DNA of 64,000 bases. It comes from Chitinophagales bacterium. Its GTDB lineage: Bacteria; Bacteroidota; Bacteroidia; Chitinophagales; Saprospiraceae. Positions 34,391 through 41,918 of this stretch are shown here, one piece after another. The stretch covers positions 62,001-126,000 of the forward strand of contig JAFLBO010000003.1 of assembly GCA_017303475.1 (NCBI GenBank), in the 5' to 3' direction. The position numbers and the translations under genes are program-made. The notes under the pieces were generated by a model that saw only the letters and a program-made list of their open reading frames with translations, made no database searches and had not been told where the DNA came from. Each line of letters starts with the position of its first letter. Within the stretch, counting starts at the first letter, position 1.

Positions 34391-34849
34391 TTATTTTAAT
34401 GCAGTTAGGACTAAAAAACGGTTCAATAAGCTGTAAACCACGCAGCCAACACAAAATCCCAGGGCTGATTCCAGAAAAGCACAAAACACGAGTACTCCGC
34501 TCAAGCCAGTTGCAATGGTGTCCCAATTCAAGGTAAAAGCCAGTGCAATGGAAAAGCCAAATACAAGTCCTATCCCGGCAGCAAATTTTTTGGGAGCAGC
34601 ATCGGTGAGTTTTACACCCAATGAGCTTTTTTGGGCAATCCATTGAGCTATCTGGCGAATTGGGCTGTAAAATCCGGAGCTGAAAGCGCGCAAACCAAAA
34701 TCAACGGCTAGTAGCAGGAATACCAGCCAGGAGCCAGTTAACAAACCCAGCAGGGTCACTATAATGACCAGCAGAGCAACCAGTCGCACTACGTTTTCAT
34801 TAATTCTTTCTGTGGAAATGGGGCATACCACGGTGTTTGAGCCAGACAT
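34391..34849 (-). CDS. DUF4395 family membrane protein
   Basis: A 152-residue inner-membrane protein with about four hydrophobic segments (LVALLVIIVTLLGLL; WLVFLLLAVDFGLRAF; IGLVFGFSIALAFTL; LSGVLVFCAFLESAL) and the family's conserved CPIS start and CVGCVVYSLL end. DUF4395 proteins often neighbour sulfur-transfer genes; the function is unknown. It is the first structural gene behind the tandem Cys leader peptides, so cysteine supply probably controls it together with the cys genes. Confidence 0.85.
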   Translation of the reverse strand: MSGSNTVVCPISTERINENVVRLVALLVIIVTLLGLLTGSWLVFLLLAVDFGLRAFSSGFYSPIRQIAQWIAQKSSLGVKLTDAAPKKFAAGIGLVFGFSIALAFTLNWDTIATGLSGVLVFCAFLESALGFCVGCVVYSLLNRFLVLTALK

Positions 34850-34867
34850 ATTCGATAGTATTTTGGT

Positions 34868-34909
34868 GAAAAAGAAAAAGCCCTTCGGCGAATCTCGCCG
34901 AAGGGCTTT
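34868..34909 (-). terminator. Attenuator terminator 2
   Basis: A perfect 15-bp stem (34877-34891 with 34895-34909) closes a 3-nt loop. On the minus strand it is followed by TTTCTTTTT. It stands between leader peptide 2 and the first structural gene of the sulfur operon, so it must be bypassed for expression. Confidence 0.9.
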
Positions 34910-34942
34910 GCTGTGTAAGTTATTGTATGTCAGAATTTTATC

Positions 34943-35035
34943 CTAAACTCCAATAACCGCGTGCAAGCTCCCGGCAGGTGGGTCCTGACAGCAACAGCAA
35001 CAACAAGTACAAGAGTGAAGGAAAAACTGAGACAT
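34943..35035 (-). CDS. Cysteine leader peptide 2 (30 aa)
   Basis: A short frame reading MSQFFLHSCT, then six consecutive Cys codons, then QDPPAGSLHAVIGV and stop. There are seven cysteines in 30 residues. It sits just before terminator 2. Twelve bases after the Cys run comes GCCGGGAGCTT, which can pair with the 5' arm of terminator 2 (AAGCCCTTCGGC) as a bulged helix of about 10 bp. This is the arrangement of a ribosome-mediated attenuator: stalling on Cys codons would favour read-through. No separate promoter is visible, so it is probably on one RNA with leader 1. Confidence 0.85.
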   Translation of the reverse strand: MSQFFLHSCTCCCCCCQDPPAGSLHAVIGV

Positions 35036-35060
35036 GCTATGGGTAAAAATTGAATGGTAA

Positions 35061-35095
35061 ACAAAAAAGCCCTTCGGAGTTTTTCCGAAGGGCTT
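35061..35095 (-). terminator. Attenuator terminator 1
   Basis: A perfect 12-bp stem, 35067-35078 with 35084-35095 (AAGCCCTTCGGA arm), has a 5-nt loop and a following T6-G-TTT tract on the minus strand. It lies between leader peptides 1 and 2 and shares the CCCTTCGG core with terminator 2. Confidence 0.9.
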
Positions 35096-35142
35096 CTGGC
35101 GCAAATGTTTCTGATGTAATTGCGCTGAAAAATTCCAGTAGT

Positions 35143-35229
35143 TCAACGCGTACATGAGAAGTTGCGACCGCTTCGGAGAGCCGGAGTCGGACAACAACAA
35201 CAACAACAGTTTGCGTTAAAGGAATTCAT
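35143..35229 (-). CDS. Cysteine leader peptide 1 (28 aa; 31 aa from upstream ATG)
   Basis: The frame reads MNSFNAN, six consecutive TGT Cys codons, then PTPALRSGRNFSCTR and stop. An in-frame ATG at 35238 would add three residues. The -7 box at 35250-35243 places transcription start almost on these ATGs, so the RNA is nearly leaderless. Twelve bases after the Cys run lies CTCCGAAG. Its UCCGAAG is exactly complementary to CUUCGGA in the 5' arm of terminator 1, giving a 7-bp antiterminator. This fits Cys-tRNA-sensing attenuation. Confidence 0.88.
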   Translation of the reverse strand: MNSFNANCCCCCCPTPALRSGRNFSCTR

Positions 35230-35242
35230 AAAAATCATGCTG

Positions 35243-35274
35243 CAAACTTATGGGCATTCTCAGAACATCTGCAA
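35243..35274 (-). promoter_or_regulatory. Promoter of the attenuator/sulfur operon
   Basis: On the minus strand: TTG (35274-35272), 21 bases, then TAAGTTTG (35250-35243), matching the Bacteroidetes -33/-7 pattern. The predicted start, near 35236-35239, falls on or just before the leader 1 ATG codons. Confidence 0.65.
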
Positions 35275-35475
35275 GCCCTGATTAAAAAAAGCCCCTCGCC
35301 AGATTCGTTTCGGGTTGTTTTTAGCAGTAAGGATATTTGCCTTATTGCCTGATATTTTAAGTTTTTTGGCTTTATTTAAGAAATAAAAAGATGCTATTGT
35401 TAAATTTTCGGAATTTTATTCTGGTTCGATTTTTTTTGAACAAGCTGTTAAAATACAGAAAAAAATGCTGAACGC
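35275..35475. other. AT-rich spacer without a gene
   Basis: About 200 bases between the sulfur-operon promoter and the end of the upstream OMP gene. A C-rich/G-rich stretch next to seven A residues (35285-35330) may be a weak terminator for that OMP gene. No reading frame is supported. Confidence 0.4.
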
Positions 35476-36090
35476 TCAAAATGCATAACCCAATTGAAAC
35501 ATTGGCGCCATGACAAATTGATTATCGCCACTCACAAAACCAAGTTCCTGACCGTTCATGATGAACTGCATGCCTAGTGGGCAGGTGATCTCCAGAATTG
35601 CTCGTCCCAGCGTTTTTTGGACACCCCATCGAAGTAGAATTTTCATACTTTTTCGATCATGATATGTATATTGCTGATTGGGTATTGGAGGGAAAAAGAT
35701 ATCGTTGTAATACCGGTATTTTTCAACGCCATAGCGAATGTCCGGCCCAACGTATAATCCACTTTTTCTGCCTGTAAATCTGCCATGAAAGAAGTATTTA
35801 GCGTAAAATGCAACATCAAATCCCCTCAGGAATTCATTGTAACCGTAATAATCTGTGCTTTTTGGATAGAAATACTGTCCTTGTAGCCCTACATGTACAT
35901 GAGGTTTGACAGGGCGTTCAACGGTGAAACTGGAAAATTTAAGACTATTTTCGAACCATTCCAATCCCAGACCGGTTTGGATAATCAGAAAAGGCATTTT
36001 TTCAGTGTCGCCAGCCTGAGCTGCTGAATTTTGACTGCTCAATGGAGCGGTCAGAAATAGTAATGAAAGTGTAAAAAAGGGTAGTTTCAT
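35476..36090 (-). CDS. Predicted outer-membrane beta-barrel protein, unknown family
   Basis: A 204-residue exported protein. It has a signal peptide (LSLLFLTAPLSSQ), then alternating hydrophobic/polar strands (VHVGLQGQYFY, FDVAFYAKYFF, SGLYVGPDIRYGVEKYRYY) and a final FQLGYAF aromatic strand, as in small outer-membrane barrels. I do not recognise the family. It is upstream of, and on the same strand as, the sulfur operon, but a promoter and two terminators separate them, so a functional link is not supported. Confidence 0.7.
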   Translation of the reverse strand: MKLPFFTLSLLFLTAPLSSQNSAAQAGDTEKMPFLIIQTGLGLEWFENSLKFSSFTVERPVKPHVHVGLQGQYFYPKSTDYYGYNEFLRGFDVAFYAKYFFHGRFTGRKSGLYVGPDIRYGVEKYRYYNDIFFPPIPNQQYTYHDRKSMKILLRWGVQKTLGRAILEITCPLGMQFIMNGQELGFVSGDNQFVMAPMFQLGYAF

Positions 36091-36340
36091 GACTTACAGG
36101 TTAGAGGTGAACATGCGATTACTACTTGACTGATTTTCCGGGTAAAAGGGTTGGCTGGAATCGTGAAAAAAGCGTTAGATCATTTTTTTCTTTCGGGTAA
36201 AGTTTGCACATTTGCCAACTAGTGGGGAACTAACAGTTTTATTTACGAACTGATTAGTTCAGCACTCCCGTCATCAAAGATCAAAATTATTTCCCATTTA
36301 CCGGTAAAATCGCCCCAATTCCCAAATTCCCTGAAGAGAT

Positions 36341-38992
36341 ATGGACTTTGAGCAAAATCCACCATTGGTACAAAATGATTCTCCTGAACACAAAAACTGG
36401 AAATTCAAGGAGTTAAAGATCTATGCTTCTACCGAATGGCTGGCAGATAACAAGAAAAAATACCGCCAGGTGTTCGATCGCCTGGAAACTTCCTACATAT
36501 ACGCAGAACTCTCCTTTCACAATAAACTGTTTGATGTTGATGATTGGGAAGTGAACGTTGAATTGCGCTGTTATGCCGTCAAAAAGCAGCGCAAAGAGCT
36601 TTGTGTGCTGCCATTCCAACGTAAGGTGAGTAAATTCGATTCCATCGGGTATATCCGCGAAGGCTGGGGCAATAAACAGGAAGGCGTGTTCTGGAAAAAA
36701 GGCGCCTACGTATGGGAGGCCTGGATTGAAGGTGAAAAAGTAGCGTCTAAAAACTTTTATGTGGAAGATGCCGGCCGCAGCGTAACACGTGGCGACAATC
36801 CGTATTGCCGGATTACCTCCCTCAAAATGTATGAAGGCCCATATGACGATACACCGGAGTTTGACCGCAACTACCTGAAGCGGTTTTACGACGACGAAAC
36901 CCGTTACGTCTACGCCGAACTAATGCTCAAAAATCTCCTTGTCAGCAAAGCCTGGCAATGCGAGGTATTCATCAAATTCTACAATAATGCCCGCGAACTC
37001 AAAGGGCAAGTGGTACGCTTGCATAACGTACAAAAAGGCGACGACGGGGTGAAAATTACCGCAGGCTGGGGGTCTAATGTCAAAGGTTCCTGGCGACGGG
37101 ATCGCTACACAGCGGAAGTGGTGTTCATGGACCAAACCCTGGCCGTGATGCCTTTCGATGTCGGATCAGATTGGGATTATGGTACACATCCGGTTTATGT
37201 GCCGGAGAAAGGACTCCAGGTTTTCCTCGAACCTGAGCCGGAAGACGTGGAATCCTTTGAAGAGGTGTTGCAAAAACTGGATGCCCTGATTGGTCTGACG
37301 GACGTAAAACAAAAAGTCCGGGAACACGCTCAATACATTCAGTTTCTGCAACTTAGAAAAGAAAAGGGTTTTGCGGAAAAAGACGGCATTAACGTTCATT
37401 CCGTGTTCATCGGCAATCCGGGTACAGGTAAAACAACCGTAGCCAAAATGATGGGCCGACTTTACAAAAAAATGGGACTTCTTTCCAAAGGCCATGTCCA
37501 TGAAGTGGATCGGTCAGACCTGGTTGGAGAGTATATCGGCCAAACAGCGCCCAAAGTGAAGGATGCCATCGAAATGGCACGGGGAGGAGTCTTGTTTATT
37601 GATGAAGCCTATGCTCTTGCCCGCAGTCCGGAAGACAGCAAGGATTTCGGACGTGAAGTGGTAGAAATACTGGTGCGGGAGCTGTCTAACGGTCCTGGCG
37701 ATCTGGCTATTATCGTGGCCGGTTATCCGAAGGAAATGAAAACCTTCATGGATTCCAATCCGGGATTGCGCAGTCGCTTTAAACTCACCTTTGATTTTGC
37801 CGACTACCTGCCGCAAGAGCTTTCACAAATTGCTGAATATGCGGCCAGAGAGAAAGAGGTTATTATGGCCAAAGAAGCCAAGGAAATGGTGGACGAGCTC
37901 ATTACAGAAGCCTATCGTTCCCGCGACAGGGCCTTTGGTAATGCCCGTTTTGTACATGATTTGATTGATAAGGCAAAAATTCAGCTGGGTTTACGACTGA
38001 TGGCTATGCCGAATGTTCGGAACCTCAATCCTGAAGCGCTTAAAATAGTGCTTCGGGAGGATGTGGAGAAGGTTCAGGTATCCCGTAAACGTGCTCTGCC
38101 AAACATCCCTGTGGATGAAAAACTGCTTACCAACGCCCTGCACGAACTCGACAGCCTCATTGGTATGCAAAATATCAAACGCGATATCCGCGAGTTGGTG
38201 GATCTGGTGCGCTTTTATCGCGAAAGTGGCCGGGATGTGTTGGGCCGCTTTTACCTGCACACAGTGTTTGTGGGCAACCCCGGCACGGGTAAAACCACGG
38301 TTGCACGTATCCTGACCAAAATATACAAGGCACTTGGCGTTCTGGAACGCGGTCACACAGTAGAAACCGACCGTCAGGGACTGGTTGCTGGCTTTGTCGG
38401 ACAAACGGCCATTAAAACCGCAGAAAGGATAGAAGAAGCACTGGGCGGTGTATTATTTATTGATGAAGCTTATGCGCTCAGCGCAGCAGCTTCCAGAGGT
38501 ACGCAGGGCGATTTTGGCGATGAGGCCATTCAGACCCTGTTAAAGCGAATGGAAGATCGTCGGGGAGAGTTCTTTGTATTTGTGGCAGGTTATCCGGAAA
38601 ATATGGATGGTTTCCTGAAGGCCAACCCGGGTCTGGCAAGCCGTTTTGACAAAGTACTTCGTTTTGAAGATTATTCGCCGGAAGAACTGTTGGAAATTGC
38701 CCTGTATATGTTCCGGCAGGAGAAATACCAGGTGGAAGAAGAAGCCAGAGAACACCTGGGTAAATACATGACTTTCCTGCATCAGTTCCGGGATAAATAC
38801 TTCGGAAATGCCCGTACAGTGCGGCAGGTAGTGATGGAAGCCATCAAAAACCAGAACCTCAGGGTTTCTGCCGCAAGGGTTACAGAAGAACCTGAAATGC
38901 ACACCCTCCGCCTGGATGATGTTGCTACCTTCACTTTTGATAAAGACAAACTCAATCTTTTCGTTCGGAAGGGAATTGGCTTTGGACGATAA
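36341..38992 (+). CDS. Double AAA+ ATPase, CbbX/SpoVK-like, with duplicated N-terminal domain
   Basis: An 883-residue cytoplasmic protein. Residues about 15-145 and 150-285 are two diverged copies of a domain of unknown function (IYAEL/VYAEL, EGWG/AGWG motifs). Two AAA+ modules of the CbbX/SpoVK type follow, with Walker A motifs GNPGTGKTT near 358 and 645, Walker B GGVLFIDEAYAL in both, and arginine-finger regions GLRSRFK and GLASRFD. Relatives include rubisco activase CbbX and EccA-type secretion ATPases. No rubisco or type VII genes are here, so the remodelling target is unknown. Confidence 0.85.
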   Translation: MDFEQNPPLVQNDSPEHKNWKFKELKIYASTEWLADNKKKYRQVFDRLETSYIYAELSFHNKLFDVDDWEVNVELRCYAVKKQRKELCVLPFQRKVSKFDSIGYIREGWGNKQEGVFWKKGAYVWEAWIEGEKVASKNFYVEDAGRSVTRGDNPYCRITSLKMYEGPYDDTPEFDRNYLKRFYDDETRYVYAELMLKNLLVSKAWQCEVFIKFYNNARELKGQVVRLHNVQKGDDGVKITAGWGSNVKGSWRRDRYTAEVVFMDQTLAVMPFDVGSDWDYGTHPVYVPEKGLQVFLEPEPEDVESFEEVLQKLDALIGLTDVKQKVREHAQYIQFLQLRKEKGFAEKDGINVHSVFIGNPGTGKTTVAKMMGRLYKKMGLLSKGHVHEVDRSDLVGEYIGQTAPKVKDAIEMARGGVLFIDEAYALARSPEDSKDFGREVVEILVRELSNGPGDLAIIVAGYPKEMKTFMDSNPGLRSRFKLTFDFADYLPQELSQIAEYAAREKEVIMAKEAKEMVDELITEAYRSRDRAFGNARFVHDLIDKAKIQLGLRLMAMPNVRNLNPEALKIVLREDVEKVQVSRKRALPNIPVDEKLLTNALHELDSLIGMQNIKRDIRELVDLVRFYRESGRDVLGRFYLHTVFVGNPGTGKTTVARILTKIYKALGVLERGHTVETDRQGLVAGFVGQTAIKTAERIEEALGGVLFIDEAYALSAAASRGTQGDFGDEAIQTLLKRMEDRRGEFFVFVAGYPENMDGFLKANPGLASRFDKVLRFEDYSPEELLEIALYMFRQEKYQVEEEAREHLGKYMTFLHQFRDKYFGNARTVRQVVMEAIKNQNLRVSAARVTEEPEMHTLRLDDVATFTFDKDKLNLFVRKGIGFGR

Positions 38993-39033
38993 AAAAGGGT
39001 ACAAATTTGCAGTTCAATTGCAAATTTGTACCC
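38991..39033 (-). terminator. Intrinsic terminator of folE
   Basis: GGGTACAAATTTGCA (38997-39011) pairs perfectly with 39019-39033. Read on the minus strand a T6 tract follows, which overlaps the TAA stop region of the convergent AAA+ gene. It is separated from folE by a heptamer array. Confidence 0.9.
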
Positions 39034-39088
39034 GTCTACCGTCTACTACCGTCTACCGTAGGCCGTCTACCGTCCACCGTCTACCGGT
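39034..39088. repeat. CCGTCYA heptamer array running into folE
   Basis: Words CCGTCTA and CCGTCCA repeat about seven times, with interruptions. The array continues past the folE stop codon, so it encodes the final residues (PVDGGR) and the stop itself (TAG inside GGTAGAC). Confidence 0.8.
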
Positions 39089-39774
39089 TTCGACAGTTTC
39101 AGATACTGCAAAAACTCGTTCTTTTTGGCGTCTTTTTGGAATGCGCCGCCATAGTATACCGTTACCGTACTGCTGTTAACATCCTGTACGCCCCTTGAAG
39201 AAACGCAAAGGTGTTGTGCATCAATCAGTACCGCTACATCATCAGTGCCTAAAACCTGGCAGAGTTCCTGTGCAATCTGCATCGTTAGGCGCTCCTGTAC
39301 CTGCGGACGTTTGGCAAAGTATTGTACAATACGGTTTAGTTTGGATAATCCGATTACCTCTCCATTGGAAATATAGGCCACATGCGCTTTTCCAATGATG
39401 GGCACAAAATGGTGTTCACAATTGGAATAGAAGGTAATGTCCTTTTCCACCAGCATCTCATTATACTGGTATTTATTGTCGAATAAGGCCACTTTGGGCT
39501 TATTCTTGGGATTCAATCCGCTGAAAATCTCCTGCACATACATTTTGGCCACACGTTTGGGTGTGCCACGCAGGCTATCATCAGTGAGATCCAGCCCAAG
39601 CGTCAGCATGATTTCCCGGAAATGGGCTTCAATTTTGGCCATCTTCTCTTCATCAGAAAGCTCAAAAGCATCATGCCTTAGCGGTGTTTCCAGAGAAGTC
39701 ATGATGTGCTCATCGCCTAGTTCTTCGTCTGTTAGCAGCAAAGTTTGTTGGAAGCTAGAAGGTGGATTGGACAT
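39067..39774 (-). CDS. folE: GTP cyclohydrolase I
   Basis: A 235-residue enzyme converting GTP to 7,8-dihydroneopterin triphosphate, the first step of folate/pterin synthesis. Zinc ligands are visible in SNCEHHFVPIIGKAHVAYI (Cys and His) and DAQHLCVSSRG (second Cys). The core YVQEIFSGLNP and SKLNRIVQYFAKRPQVQERL is typical. The ATG at 39774 was preferred over one 81 bases upstream because the family N-terminus starts about here. The C-terminal residues after LSKPVD are encoded by an intergenic repeat, showing repeat invasion of the gene end. Confidence 0.94.
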   Translation of the reverse strand: MSNPPSSFQQTLLLTDEELGDEHIMTSLETPLRHDAFELSDEEKMAKIEAHFREIMLTLGLDLTDDSLRGTPKRVAKMYVQEIFSGLNPKNKPKVALFDNKYQYNEMLVEKDITFYSNCEHHFVPIIGKAHVAYISNGEVIGLSKLNRIVQYFAKRPQVQERLTMQIAQELCQVLGTDDVAVLIDAQHLCVSSRGVQDVNSSTVTVYYGGAFQKDAKKNEFLQYLKLSKPVDGGR

Positions 39775-39960
39775 ATTCAGAGTGATTGTGCAAAGTTGAA
39801 AAGTGTACATGTATAACCCATCAACGGTCTTTTTGTTTAGCTTTTTGAATGACATTAAGTGATTTTGTTAAACATAATATGTATATTTGGGAAGGGGCAC
39901 ATTTTTAGCAAAGTATCTTTCTGGAAAATGTGTACCATTTCTAAATATTTAAAGCAAAAT

Positions 39961-39975
39961 TTCCACCGTCCACCG
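39961..39975. repeat. Short heptamer array at ABC gene end
   Basis: Two CCACCGT units lie directly behind the stop codon of the ABC ATPase gene. They are the same words as at 28.3 and 39.0 kb. Confidence 0.5.
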
Positions 39976-41670
39976 TCACTTCCCCGGTATCGCTTCAATC
40001 AGTTTCTGTACATAGGGTCGTTCCGGACGAGTATATATATCCTCCGGATACCCCAAAACTTCCATTTGCCCCTGGTTCATGACCATCAATCTATCACACA
40101 TTTGTTTGATCACACTCAAATCGTGGGATATAAACAGATAGGTAAGTCCAAATGTTTCCCGCAATTCCATTAAGAGGTTGAGTACTGTGGCCTGCACAGA
40201 TACATCCAGTGCCGATACCATTTCATCACACACCAGAAATTTAGGCTCCAAAGCCAGGGCGCGTGCTACGCAGATACGTTGGCGTTGCCCACCGGAAAAC
40301 TGATGCGGATAACGTTGATAATGGTCAGCTTTTAGTCCAACTATTTCCAATAGCTCGATCGTTTTAGCTTTTCTGGCAGCATCATTGCCATACAATTGGT
40401 GCACTTTCATGGGTTCCAGTATAGCTTCACCTATCGTCATTTTAGGGTTTAGCGATGCATATGGATCCTGAAAAACTACCTGTATCTCCTTTCTGAAAGG
40501 TCGGAATTCGGCATCGCTCATGGTAAGCAGGTTCTGTCCTTTGTACAGGATCTCGCCGGAATGGGCATCCGTCAGTCGGGCGATTGTTCTGCCCAGAGTG
40601 GTTTTGCCACATCCGGATTCTCCGGCCAGCCCAAACGTTTCTCCCGGGTACACCTCGAAACTGATGTCCTGAACAGCATTCGTCCACTCAGTGGTTTTGC
40701 CCCACCAACTTTTTTTCGCCGGATAACGCACCTGTAAATGGCTGACTTCCAATATGGGGCGCTGTGATTGTAGTTGGGCACAACGAGATTGGTCCTCTTC
40801 ATGGGTAATCACCCTGGCTTCAAAATGTCCGTGTTCGAGAAAATCTGGCACTGTGGGCATGCGCCACAACTTTTGTTTGAGCGAAGGCCTACAGGCTACC
40901 AATCCCTTGGTATATGGATGTGAAGGGTTACTGAGCACCTGTTCTACTGGACCTTCTTCCACTACCTTGCCCTGGTGCATCACAATGACACGATCGCAGA
41001 TCTCGGAAATAACACCCAGATCGTGACTGATAAACAGCATAGACAAGCCGGTTTCTGCCCGCAAATCACGCATTAAATCCAGGATAGCTTTTTGAACCGT
41101 TACGTCCAGGGCTGTAGTAGGTTCATCCGCAATAAGCAGGTCAGGGTTGCAGGACATTGCCATGGCAATCATCACCCGTTGCTTTTGACCACCACTAATC
41201 TGATGTGGATAGGCATTGAAAATGCGTTCAGGGTCAGGCAGCTTTACTTTTTCAAACCAGGAAAGCGCTTGCTTTTTAGCCGTTTCAAAATTTACTTTCT
41301 GATGAATCTGAATGGCTTCTGTTACCTGTTCACCACAACGAAAAACCGGATTCAGGGAGGTCATTGGCTCCTGGAAAATCATGGCTATCTGGGCGCCACG
41401 TATTTTCTGCATCTGATCGTCAGGAATGGTTAGCAGGTTGGTTGCCGCATTTTTCCAATACACCGTGCTGTCGGTCTGACACCTTGCTGATGCAGGCAGT
41501 AAACGCATAATGGATAATGAACTGACTGATTTACCGGAACCGGATTCGCCTACAATACCCAGGGTCTCCCCCTTGTTCAGGAAAAAAGAAATCCCGTCCA
41601 CAGCGCGGGTCATACCCTGCTCTGAATGAAAGTCGATAACTAAGTTGTTGATCTCTAGCAGTTTATCCAT
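39976..41670 (-). CDS. Fused dipeptide/oligopeptide ABC transporter ATP-binding protein
   Basis: A 564-residue tandem ABC ATPase equivalent to DppD plus DppF in one chain. Module 1 has Walker A GESGSGKS near 38, signature SGGQKQRV and ADEPTTALD. Module 2 has Walker A GESGCGKTT near 340, signature SGGQRQRI and CDEMVSALD. Each ends with the oligopeptide-type C-terminal region (PYTKGL; PYVQKLIEAIPGK). Permease and binding-protein genes are not adjacent, so the partners lie elsewhere. The ATG at 41670 was chosen over a TTG nine bases upstream. Confidence 0.92.
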   Translation of the reverse strand: MDKLLEINNLVIDFHSEQGMTRAVDGISFFLNKGETLGIVGESGSGKSVSSLSIMRLLPASARCQTDSTVYWKNAATNLLTIPDDQMQKIRGAQIAMIFQEPMTSLNPVFRCGEQVTEAIQIHQKVNFETAKKQALSWFEKVKLPDPERIFNAYPHQISGGQKQRVMIAMAMSCNPDLLIADEPTTALDVTVQKAILDLMRDLRAETGLSMLFISHDLGVISEICDRVIVMHQGKVVEEGPVEQVLSNPSHPYTKGLVACRPSLKQKLWRMPTVPDFLEHGHFEARVITHEEDQSRCAQLQSQRPILEVSHLQVRYPAKKSWWGKTTEWTNAVQDISFEVYPGETFGLAGESGCGKTTLGRTIARLTDAHSGEILYKGQNLLTMSDAEFRPFRKEIQVVFQDPYASLNPKMTIGEAILEPMKVHQLYGNDAARKAKTIELLEIVGLKADHYQRYPHQFSGGQRQRICVARALALEPKFLVCDEMVSALDVSVQATVLNLLMELRETFGLTYLFISHDLSVIKQMCDRLMVMNQGQMEVLGYPEDIYTRPERPYVQKLIEAIPGK

Positions 41671-41785
41671 GTTGGGCAAGCGTTCATCGTTTGCAAAGGT
41701 GTGAGATTTGGGTGGATTATTTTGTACGGATTTCGACTGTGTTGTTTCGCGCAGATTCTACACAGATTATTTCGGAACGTCCCTT

Positions 41786-41823
41786 TAAACAACATGAGCC
41801 ATCCCTGACAGAGATGGCTCATG
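41786..41823 (-). terminator. Intrinsic terminator of the M16 protease gene
   Basis: CATGAGCCATC (41793-41803) pairs perfectly with 41813-41823 over a 9-nt loop. The minus strand continues TTGTTT. It stands about 100 bases after the M16 stop codon. Confidence 0.65.
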
Positions 41824-41876
41824 CAAAATGATCGTATACAAAGTTGTTTAAGATTTATCGAGTGCTCAAGCCTATC

Positions 41877-41916
41877 GCCAACTCAAACACTCGCACACTC
41901 AAACACTCGCAAACTC
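41877..41916. repeat. Octamer array GAGTKKKY abutting the M16 stop codon
   Basis: Five 8-base units, on the minus strand GAGTTTGC, GAGTGTTT, GAGTGTGC, GAGTGTTT and GAGTTGGC, begin two bases after the stop codon. These are the same words as at 32487-32534. Confidence 0.85.
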
Positions 41917-41918
41917 GA

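Noticed and set aside
34383..34643. Cys-rich N-terminal extension of CysH
   Set aside because: It overlaps the DUF4395 coding region in another frame and is absent from the CysH family; the ATG at 34382 fits.
34943..35206. An 87-codon minus-strand frame covering the second Cys leader
   Set aside because: It runs through terminator 1. Only the last 30 codons, from the ATG at 35035, make sense as the leader peptide.
39034..39088. Possible CRISPR or regulatory operator cluster
   Set aside because: The 7-bp period without spacers, and recurrence at other gene ends, mark it as a dispersed heptamer repeat.
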